From Colwellia sp. (GTDB lineage: Bacteria; Pseudomonadota; Gammaproteobacteria; Enterobacterales; Alteromonadaceae), in contig JAESPR010000066.1 of assembly GCA_016765685.1 (NCBI GenBank), positions 1-50,017 of the forward strand: a DNA stretch of 50,017 nucleotides, given 5' to 3'. Below are positions 43,698-50,017 of the stretch, piece after piece (the stretch's first letter is position 1; each line of letters begins with the position of its first letter). The translations under genes and the position numbers were made by a program. Below the pieces are notes generated by a model. That model saw only the letters and a list, made by a program, of their open reading frames with translations. It did not search any database and was not told where the DNA came from.

Positions 43698-43713
43698 GTG
43701 TTTATGAGTTATG

Positions 43714-44259
43714 TTAAGAAATAACGCCTAAACTAAATTGAACATCGGCACTAGTGAACATCAACTCAGTGCCTTTGTCAGTATTAACTTCTTTTGCTAA
43801 ATCTATCCACTGGTAATAAACATTACGATGTACTTTTGCTAGTAAATTTCGACGCACAGTAACGTAAAGTTCTCCGGCATCATTTAACGTTATTGGGTGA
43901 GTTGCATCAAGGGTAAACTCATCACCAACATTATTAGTGATCACCATGGTGGTTTTGTTGTCATCTTGCCAATGCCATTGGGTCAAAACGAACGGTGCAT
44001 CTTCAACACTAATACCGATTTTTTCAACTGGCGTAACCAAAAAATAATTATCGGCTTCTTTTTTAAGCACCGAAGCAAGAAGTTTGACTAAAGAAACTCT
44101 TTTAAAAATGCTGCCGGCATAAAACCAATCACCATTAGCTTTTATTTGTAGATCCATCTCACCACAGTAAGGGGGATCCCATTCTTCAACAGGCGGTAGT
44201 TTATTGCCTTGTTTATTTCCTTGCATTGAAAGTTGCGCAGATATTTTTTCTAAAGACAT
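43714..44259 (-). CDS. DUF1285 family protein
   Basis: This 181-residue soluble protein has the DUF1285 start PPVEEWDPPYCGEMDLQIKA, then DWFYAGSIFKRVSLVKLLAS and YFLVTPVEKIGISVEDAPF. The family has a structurally known two-domain fold without known activity. It is a single minus-strand gene convergent with hemN and divergent from the TSUP transporter. The start with ATG at 44257-44259 lies behind a weak purine site. Confidence 0.87.
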   Translation of the reverse strand: MSLEKISAQLSMQGNKQGNKLPPVEEWDPPYCGEMDLQIKANGDWFYAGSIFKRVSLVKLLASVLKKEADNYFLVTPVEKIGISVEDAPFVLTQWHWQDDNKTTMVITNNVGDEFTLDATHPITLNDAGELYVTVRRNLLAKVHRNVYYQWIDLAKEVNTDKGTELMFTSADVQFSLGVIS

Positions 44260-44378
44260 CGTTGAGCCCTAATTAAATAAATTATTGATAAAAGAACCTA
44301 CAAACAAGTATTATGACACTTTTGACAGCTAAGTGACGTTTAAACACAGTCAAAATTATACACAAGGAACAACAAACA

Positions 44379-45158
44379 TTGGAACTAGCGAATATATCTT
44401 TAGAGCTGTTATCATTTTTATTCTTTATTGCTATCGTCGCGGGATTAATTGATACCTTAGCGGGTGGTGGTGGTTTGATTTCATTACCGGCATTGATTCT
44501 CGCGGGTGTTCCACCGTTAACCGCTTTAGGAACTAATAAATTACAAGGCAGCATGGGCACTGCGACCGCCACCTTTTTAATGTTTAGAAATAGACGAATT
44601 AGTTACCAACAATGCAAGGGGTTAATGAAAACCGCTTTTATTGGCGCGGTTTTTGGTGCTATAGCCGTGCAGTTTATTAATACCGAAATACTTTCTTTTG
44701 TTATTCCTGTGGTGTTGCTACTTATTGTTGTTTATTTTATTGGCTCACCTTTGATGAAAAAGAAAAACCAGCAGAGTCACTTATCAAACCGTCATTACAA
44801 AAACAGGGTTGTGCCGTCAATCGGATTCTACGATGGTATGTTTGGTCCCGGCACCGGTTCATTCTTCGCTTTGGCGGGCGTTTCTTGTCAAGGCCATGAT
44901 TTAATCAAATCGACCGCCATTGCTAAATCCCTTAATTTTGCCACCAACGTTGCCTCATTGATTATATTTGTATCTGCGGGTCAAATTGCTTGGATAATTG
45001 GGCTCAGTATGATGCTAGGACAATCAATAGGTGCATACTTTGGTGCTCACTTTCTCTTTAAAATTAAGCCGTCTTACTTGCGAATGATAGTGGTTATTAT
45101 GAGCACCAGCATGTTAATAAAGTACAGTCACTCTATGGGTTGGTTAAGTTTTTTGTAA
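44379..45158 (+). CDS. TSUP (TauE/SafE) family membrane transporter
   Basis: This 259-residue inner-membrane protein has about seven to eight transmembrane helices in two related halves. Signature segments are DTLAGGGGLISLPALILAG, GTNKLQGSMGTATATFLM and FYDGMFGPGTGSFF. The family exports or imports sulfur-containing organic anions; YfcA is the nearest familiar E. coli member. The start is TTG at 44379 behind AAGGAACAAC, and no in-frame ATG precedes the first helix. The substrate cannot be read from sequence. Confidence 0.9.
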   Translation: MELANISLELLSFLFFIAIVAGLIDTLAGGGGLISLPALILAGVPPLTALGTNKLQGSMGTATATFLMFRNRRISYQQCKGLMKTAFIGAVFGAIAVQFINTEILSFVIPVVLLLIVVYFIGSPLMKKKNQQSHLSNRHYKNRVVPSIGFYDGMFGPGTGSFFALAGVSCQGHDLIKSTAIAKSLNFATNVASLIIFVSAGQIAWIIGLSMMLGQSIGAYFGAHFLFKIKPSYLRMIVVIMSTSMLIKYSHSMGWLSFL

Positions 45159-45418
45159 ATTATCAATGAAAAAACGTCAAAAAACACTTATTTATTTCCA
45201 TGGTTTAGGCAGAAACAATACCTACATAGGTAATCTTAAAAATTAAACACATTGGAGTTTTCTCTATTCATATCCTACATTAATAAAAGGCAAATAATTA
45301 TATTCTCACCTACTGCAATTAATGTTTAGGGAGATATCAACTATTGAAATTGTCACTTACCTTTTTATGAATGGATCCCTTTGAAAAGTGAGATGTCGAT
45401 ATAACAAAGGGTATGATA

Positions 45419-47305
45419 ATGACCGATATAAAAGTAAATACTAAGCGCAATAAAAAAATAGTTGAAATTGATACCTTGGTGAGTGGGCAAAAAAACGAAG
45501 AAAATTTACAGCTTGAAATTGAACGACTAACACAACTCAATAAAGAATTTGAGGGGCAGCGTGAGGCTATTAGCAAAGCACAAGCGGTTATCGAGTTTAA
45601 TATGGATGGCACCATTATTAGCGCTAATGATAATTTTTTAAATGCTTTAGGTTACACCTTGGCTGAAGTGCAAGGGCAGCATCACAACATGTTTGTTGAG
45701 CCTGCGTTTAAAGAGAGTGCAGAATACCGCGAGTTTTGGGCAAAACTCAATCGCGGTGAATATGAATCTAAAGAATATAAACGCTTAGGTAAAGGCGGCA
45801 AAGAAGTCTGGATACAAGCGTCTTATAACCCCATCTTCGATTTGAATGGTAAGCCTTATAAAGTTGTTAAGTATGCCACCGACGTTACCGCTCAGAAATT
45901 AGAGAATGCCAATTTTTCTGGGCAAATTGACGCTATCAGCAAAGCGCAAGCGGTTATCGAATTTAACATGGATGGCACTATCATCACCGCCAATGCTAAT
46001 TTCTTAAATGCGTTAGGTTACACTTTGGTGGAAGTGCAAGGTCAGCATCACGGTATGTTTGTTGAACCCGTCTTTAAAGCGAGTGCAGAATACCGTGAGT
46101 TTTGGGAAAAACTCAACCGTGGTGAATATGAAACTAAAGAGTATAAACGCTTAGGTAAAGGCGGCAAAGAAGTGTGGATCCAAGCGTCTTATAACCCCAT
46201 CTTAGATTTGAATGGTAAACCTTATAAAGTTGTTAAGTATGCTACCGATGTTACGGCACAAGTCACTACTCTGAACCAAATAGATATGTTGGTGCAAGGG
46301 GCTGTGCAAGGAAAATTGCAAGATAGAATTGATACGGATGGAGCACAAGGATTTGTCGCTTCACTTGGAAAGAGTATAAATGATTTGATGAACGCCGTGG
46401 TTAAACCAATTAATGATGCTATTAGTGTCTCTAAAGCCCTTGCTGAAGGTGATCTTACTCAGTTCATGGATAGCGGCTATAATGGGGAGTTTCTCGAACT
46501 GGCCAATTCAATGAATATGTCAATTGAAAACTTAAAAGGTATGGTCGATGAAATTATTTCAGCCTCAACCAATGTTTTTGAATCATCCAAAGAGATTGCT
46601 GCAGGCAATAATGACTTAAGTAATCGCACAGAAACCCAAGCCTCTAGTTTAGAAGAAACAGCTTCCGCCATGGAAGAATTAACTAGTACAGTTCAACAGA
46701 ATGCTGAAAATGCATCTCAAGCCAGTGAACTATCAACTACCGTAATGAAAAAAGCCAGAGATGGTGGCAGTATCGTGAAGAATGCAATTATTGCAATGAG
46801 TGATATCAATAAATCGAGTAAAAAAATTGCTGATATTATCAGTGTTATTGATGGAATTGCTTTTCAAACCAACTTGTTGGCCTTAAATGCAGCCGTTGAA
46901 GCGGCAAGAGCTGGTGAACAAGGAAGAGGATTTGCCGTGGTGGCTGCTGAGGTGCGGAACTTAGCACAGCGTTCAGCTGGAGCCGCTAAAGAAATCAAAG
47001 GCTTAATTAATGATAGTGTTGAAGCTGTGGGAGAGGGCACTAAGCTAGTAGATGAAACAGGAAAAACTTTTACTGAATTAGTTGATTCAATAGAAGTCGT
47101 AGGCCAAATGATCAACGACATAGATAATGCGAGTAAAGAGCAAGCAATAGGGATTGCTGAAGTTAGCGCTGCAGTGAGTCAGATGGATGAAATGACCCAA
47201 CAAAATGCTGCTTTGGTGGAAGAAGCCTCTACATCGAGTATGTCGATGGAAGAGCAAGCACAAGTGTTATTAGATCAAGTTGCTTTTTTTAACAATACCC
47301 ATTAG
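45419..47305 (+). CDS. Soluble methyl-accepting chemotaxis protein with two near-identical PAS domains
   Basis: This 628-residue receptor has no transmembrane helix. After a short N-terminus come PAS 1 (about residues 50-171) and PAS 2 (about 172-282), almost the same sequence, both with [17 protein letters not shown] and [20 protein letters not shown]-like linker follows (about 283-380; [20 protein letters not shown]), then the signalling domain with the hairpin tip [20 protein letters not shown]. The architecture recalls cytoplasmic receptors such as BdlA. The end has no CheR-docking pentapeptide. ATG 45419 is preferred to ATG 45413 because AAAGGG is otherwise too close. Confidence 0.93.
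   Translation: MTDIKVNTKRNKKIVEIDTLVSGQKNEENLQLEIERLTQLNKEFEGQREAISKAQAVIEFNMDGTIISANDNFLNALGYTLAEVQGQHHNMFVEPAFKESAEYREFWAKLNRGEYESKEYKRLGKGGKEVWIQASYNPIFDLNGKPYKVVKYATDVTAQKLENANFSGQIDAISKAQAVIEFNMDGTIITANANFLNALGYTLVEVQGQHHGMFVEPVFKASAEYREFWEKLNRGEYETKEYKRLGKGGKEVWIQASYNPILDLNGKPYKVVKYATDVTAQVTTLNQIDMLVQGAVQGKLQDRIDTDGAQGFVASLGKSINDLMNAVVKPINDAISVSKALAEGDLTQFMDSGYNGEFLELANSMNMSIENLKGMVDEIISASTNVFESSKEIAAGNNDLSNRTETQASSLEETASAMEELTSTVQQNAENASQASELSTTVMKKARDGGSIVKNAIIAMSDINKSSKKIADIISVIDGIAFQTNLLALNAAVEAARAGEQGRGFAVVAAEVRNLAQRSAGAAKEIKGLINDSVEAVGEGTKLVDETGKTFTELVDSIEVVGQMINDIDNASKEQAIGIAEVSAAVSQMDEMTQQNAALVEEASTSSMSMEEQAQVLLDQVAFFNNTH
45566..46262 (+). repeat. 366-base direct duplication of the PAS module
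   Basis: The second unit starts exactly 366 bases (122 codons) after the first, with most differences at synonymous or conservative positions. High DNA identity shows a recent duplication or ongoing gene conversion, and makes the locus prone to unit loss by recombination. Confidence 0.9.
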
Positions 47306-47399
47306 CTGTAGAGCTCAGGTATAATTATTAGCTGAAACGCGGTTACTTTATAGCAGAAGCAACTAAGTATAAGTTCATTCAAAAAAGGATAAATTTTTC

Positions 47400-47429
47400 T
47401 TGTCAATATACGCATAAATGCAATATACT
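47400..47429 (+). promoter_or_regulatory. Stable-RNA-type promoter upstream of the tRNA-His-like sequence
   Basis: TTGTCA and TATACT are 18 bases apart and are followed by a GC-rich discriminator CCTCGCGC, typical of growth-rate-controlled tRNA and rRNA promoters. Transcription would start near 47436, about 46 bases before the tRNA-like segment. Confidence 0.6.
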
Positions 47430-47481
47430 CCTCGCGCTTTTCTTATCGTCAATAGGGATAGGCAGTTTAAGCAAACTCAGT

Positions 47482-47548
47482 GGTGGCTATAGCTCAGTTC
47501 CTATTTTAGGTATAAAAATAGCCCCGGATTGTGATTCCGATAACCACG
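47482..47548 (+). pseudogene. tRNA-His-like sequence lacking the T arm
   Basis: GGTGGCTATAGCTCAGTT is identical to the 5' part of bacterial tRNA-His, including the extra G at position -1. The intact anticodon arm CCGGATTGTGATTCCG (anticodon GTG) is also present. The D loop is enlarged by a small hairpin (CTATTTT...AAAAATAG) and D-stem pairing is weakened. No T arm follows: ATAACCAC, which can pair with GTGGCTAT in seven of eight positions as the acceptor strand, comes directly after the anticodon arm. It is most simply a decayed or partly copied tRNA gene; function cannot be excluded because a tRNA-type promoter is kept. Confidence 0.7.
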
Positions 47549-47868
47549 ACCTCAAAAACCTCTCTTTCATATCTATTTTACGTCTTAGTAAAAACCCAAC
47601 AAACCTAGCAAAACCATAGCCTGTAGCTTAATTTGTTTCAGCTATAAACCTTATTCATAACCGATAGACTTTCGCTTTTATAACTTGCCCCGTTCCATAT
47701 TAGTTGCACAAATGCGTCTAACAGGATCTAAACAGTTACAAGAGCAGTAAAGAAACGGCTTATTTTGCTAGCATTGGTATAGGCTGATTAAGTTTGTTAA
47801 CGAAAAGAATTTACTGTCCTATTACTGCCCTTTAATTTGTTAAGACATTTCTATGTACTAAATGAAAC
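47549..47868. other. Non-coding gap between tRNA-His-like sequence and parD
   Basis: About 320 AT-rich bases hold no convincing ORF on either strand, no terminator with a clean T run, and no complete integrase-type site that I can define. It may hold decayed sequence of the island edge. Confidence 0.4.
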
Positions 47869-47897
47869 TTGAAGTATGTGTGTATCATGCGCATAAT
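47869..47897 (+). promoter_or_regulatory. Promoter and operator dyad of the parDE locus
   Basis: TTGAAG and CATAAT are separated by 17 bases. The perfect palindrome ATGCGCAT (47887-47894) overlaps the -10, where a ParD antitoxin would be expected to autorepress. Confidence 0.55.
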
Positions 47898-47926
47898 ATG
47901 TTTACGTAATGATTGGAGTGTTAATT

Positions 47927-48214
47927 ATGAATATTACTTTAGGTAAAGAATTCGAGCGAAGAATTACTGAGAAGGTATCTGATGGCTTATATACCTCAGC
48001 AAGTGAAGTGATCCGCGATGGATTAAGAATGTTATTTGAGAAAGACGTTGCTAAAAACAAGCAGCTTGAGATCTTACGAGAAGAAGTAGCGAAAGGTTTT
48101 GAACAACTAGCTGCTGGCGAATCATCAAAGCACAGCGTAATGGATATATTTGAACAAGCCTCCCTATCAGTAGATGGAAAGTCTACAAGCAAGGCTGCCA
48201 ATGTCGAACTATAG
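47927..48214 (+). CDS. parD: Type II antitoxin, ParD family (ribbon-helix-helix)
   Basis: This 95-residue protein begins with a CopG/ParD-type DNA-binding segment (MNITLGKEFERRITEKVSDG, then SASEVIRDGLRMLFEKD) and has a C-terminal toxin-binding tail (about 60-95). GGAG lies eight bases before the ATG. Its end overlaps the parE start by 14 bases, the usual parDE layout. The toxin frame is broken, so the antitoxin is now an orphan that may still bind its promoter or protect against a related toxin elsewhere. Confidence 0.9.
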   Translation: MNITLGKEFERRITEKVSDGLYTSASEVIRDGLRMLFEKDVAKNKQLEILREEVAKGFEQLAAGESSKHSVMDIFEQASLSVDGKSTSKAANVEL

Positions 48215-48505
48215 GCTATCTCCTTTAGCGGAAGAGGATTTATTCAAAATAATTTCAACAACAATTGAATCTTGGGGGGAACACTCAGGCAAGGGTGTAT
48301 GCTCAAACCATAGATGCAGCATTATTAAAACTAGCTCAATACCCTGATTTCGGTAGAGAAAGAAATGATATTTATAATGGTGCTAGAAGCTTTCCGGTAG
48401 AAAAACACATTGCTTTCCTTTAAGTAAAAAGATCAAGTCAGTGATAACGGTATTGATGTTGCTCGTATTCTTCATCAACGCATGGATCTCTCAAAACATT
48501 TCTAA
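48201..48505 (+). pseudogene. parE: ParE-family toxin, frameshifted
   Basis: Frame 1 starts with the typical MSNYRLSPLAEEDLFKII and reads to WGEH. Homology then continues in the next frame (QARVYAQTIDAALLKLAQYP, RNDIYNGARSFPVEKHIAF), and finally in the third frame (SDNGIDVARILHQRMDLSKH, then F and stop). The first shift maps to a run of six G (48274-48279), where five G would restore a good reading. The second maps to TTTAAGTAAAAA near 48420, where an in-frame stop also lies. The active gyrase-poisoning toxin is therefore not made as a single frame, unless the G run varies in the population, and even then the second break remains. Confidence 0.85.
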
Positions 48506-48529
48506 TTGTATTTTGGTAATATTATAATC

Positions 48530-50017
48530 ATGCCTGAAAGCCATATTAATAAACTTGCCAAAATAGATGCTCGTCTTCAATTATTAAATGAAGAGCGGCT
48601 TGCTTTGCTTAACGATCGCCAAGCGTTAATAACGCAACATGAAGCTGAATTAGCCCAAAATTTCAATCTACACGCCTCTCCTGAAGCTAAAATTGACCTT
48701 TTTCTTTCATATTTTAAAGGCCGAAACGATGTTTACCCTTTTAGATGGGAATCGAAAAATGGTAGAAGTGGTTATTCACCTGCTTGTTGGAATGAATGGA
48801 AGCCAAAAATTTGTAACAAACCAAAAATTAGCTGTACTGAATGTAAAAATCAGAACTTTAAAGTACCAGATCACCAAGCCGTTTATGGACATTTGAAAGG
48901 TATTAAAACCATCGGCATCTATCCTCTATTAAGTGATAATTCAACGTATTTACTTGCAGCAGATTTTGATAAAGAGGACTTGTTTGAGGCTACAACTGCG
49001 TTTGCAACGACTTGCGAATCGTTAAATATTCCCTATCTATTAGAACGTTCAAGAAGTGGCAACGGTGGCCATATATGGATCTTTTTCTCGGAAGCTGTGA
49101 CTGCTAGTGATGCTCGGCGGTTAGGTAATGGTTTACTTCGTAAAACAATGGAACTCTATCCGTTACTATCATTTGATTGCTTCGATAGACTATTCCCTAA
49201 CCAAGATATTATGCCAGAGGGTGGTTTTGGTAACCTAATTGCTTTACCGCTACAGCTAGAGCCAAGAAAATATAATAATAGTGTTTTCATTAACAATGAA
49301 GGCGTGCCTTATAATGATCAGTGGTCAATATTGGCATCTACTCAGAAGATGACTAAATCTCAGCTTCAATCAACTCTAAATCAGTTAAACTCTTATATTG
49401 AAAGAGCACCAGATGACATTGAAAAGAATGAGCCATGGAAGAAGCTTAACGATGATGACAGCATTAAAATCACTGATTGTCCGCAGAAGGTCACATTAAC
49501 GCTAGCTGATCAATTATATGTTCCAATCGCTAATTTACCCGGAAAACTGACCTCTAAGTTAAAGCATTGTGCAGTATTTTCTAATCCAGAGTTCTACAAA
49601 CGACAAGCTTTACGCTTATCAACGATTGGTACAAGTCGATATATTTGTTCCGCACATAGTGAAAATGGTTATTTAATCTTACCTAGAGGTTGTTTAGCCG
49701 AAGTTACTCGCATCATATCAGGCCAAAAAATAGAGATTAAATACACCGATAAACGATTTGAAGGTAGCCAACTAGAAAAAATCAAATTCACGGGTAAACT
49801 TAAAAGCCAGCAGAAAAAAGCTGTTGATGCTTTATTTGCACAAACAAATGGTGTTTTTGTTGCATCGACGGGTTTTGGTAAAACCGTTACAGGATTAGCT
49901 CTTATCGCAAAAAGGAAGGTGAATACCTTAATTTTAGTTCATAACCGTCAATTAGCGGAACAATGGCTTGAACGGATAAAAGTATTCCTAGCGAACGTGG
50001 AAGTAGGTTCATTATTA
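48530..50017 (+). CDS. TOTE-type archaeo-eukaryotic primase fused to SF2 helicase (N-terminal 496 residues, cut by window end)
   Basis: The frame is open from ATG 48530 to the window end. After a coiled-coil start (about 1-50) and a cysteine cluster (about residues 86-106, ICNKPKISCTECKN), the archaeo-eukaryotic primase domain follows. It has the metal site D145-x-D147 (LLAADFDKED) and the nucleotide motif ending in H181 (SRSGNGGHIWIFF). A linker region leads to a superfamily 2 helicase whose Walker A is STGFGKTVTG (K451), with the next motif LILVHNRQLAEQW. Databases name this primase group after the TOTE conflict systems; it is linked to defence or mobile-element conflict. Partners would lie beyond the window. 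The ribosome site is weak. Confidence 0.85.
   Translation, partial: MPESHINKLAKIDARLQLLNEERLALLNDRQALITQHEAELAQNFNLHASPEAKIDLFLSYFKGRNDVYPFRWESKNGRSGYSPACWNEWKPKICNKPKISCTECKNQNFKVPDHQAVYGHLKGIKTIGIYPLLSDNSTYLLAADFDKEDLFEATTAFATTCESLNIPYLLERSRSGNGGHIWIFFSEAVTASDARRLGNGLLRKTMELYPLLSFDCFDRLFPNQDIMPEGGFGNLIALPLQLEPRKYNNSVFINNEGVPYNDQWSILASTQKMTKSQLQSTLNQLNSYIERAPDDIEKNEPWKKLNDDDSIKITDCPQKVTLTLADQLYVPIANLPGKLTSKLKHCAVFSNPEFYKRQALRLSTIGTSRYICSAHSENGYLILPRGCLAEVTRIISGQKIEIKYTDKRFEGSQLEKIKFTGKLKSQQKKAVDALFAQTNGVFVASTGFGKTVTGLALIAKRKVNTLILVHNRQLAEQWLERIKVFLANVEVGSLL

Noticed and set aside
46864..47121. Minus-strand ORF inside the chemoreceptor signalling domain
   Set aside because: It is a mirror of the highly conserved, alanine-rich signalling hairpin and has no independent support.
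47705..47750. Possible integron attC-like core (GTCTAAC) before parD
   Set aside because: Only one core-like heptamer is seen and no matching GTTRRRY partner in a foldable arrangement, so no attC site can be claimed.
1..50017. CRISPR array, prophage or complete insertion sequence
   Set aside because: No regularly spaced repeats, phage structural genes or transposase genes were seen; the repeats present are short and non-coding.

Overview
The window is a gene-dense, AT-rich stretch of chromosome from a marine gammaproteobacterium. Gene content and order point to the Alteromonadales, most likely Colwelliaceae (inference): ilvLGME next to comM and ilvY-ilvC, yigI-rarD, srkA-dsbA, yihI-DUF2489-hemN, several c-di-GMP-linked proteins and short TIR-bearing repeats. 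No database search was possible, so family names rest on recognised motifs.

Layout. Bases 1-7.3 kb hold branched-chain amino acid synthesis: the ilvG-ilvM-ilvE operon (minus strand) with a readable ilvL leader peptide and a complete attenuator, comM, and the divergent ilvY/ilvC pair. Bases 7.3-15.6 kb are housekeeping: a QmcA/NfeD membrane pair, a four-TM protein/XRE regulator pair with a very good promoter, proBA, an acyltransferase, an MscS channel and tesB. Bases 15.8-21.3 kb form a c-di-GMP-flavoured block: a TPR protein with a degenerate GGDEF domain, a complete c-di-GMP-I riboswitch with its own promoter but no same-strand gene behind it, a DUF885 lipoprotein, and a second GGDEF protein with an altered signature motif. 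Bases 21.3-31 kb carry tudS, a cytochrome c, recQ, yigI, rarD, a YfiR-type histidine kinase, a tandem OB-fold SSB-like protein and a propeller-SHOCT protein. Bases 31-45.2 kb carry dsbA, srkA, ccoG, hutGF with a HutC-like operator, two peroxiredoxins, a VF530 protein, purU, a VOC protein, yihI, a DUF2489 protein, hemN, a DUF1285 protein and a TSUP transporter. At 45.4-47.3 kb is a soluble chemoreceptor with two nearly identical PAS domains.

The right end (47.3-50.0 kb) looks like the edge of an accessory island. It has a stable-RNA-type promoter, a tRNA-His-like sequence lacking a T arm, an intact ParD antitoxin with a frameshifted ParE toxin, and then the first 496 codons of a primase-helicase of the type annotated as a TOTE conflict system. 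That gene runs off the window, so its partners cannot be seen.

The strongest leads are the orphan c-di-GMP riboswitch at 18.2 kb, the island edge with the TOTE-type protein and the T-armless tRNA-His-like locus, the tandem OB-fold protein at 27.9 kb, and a TIR-bearing repeat inserted between the ilv attenuator and ilvG.
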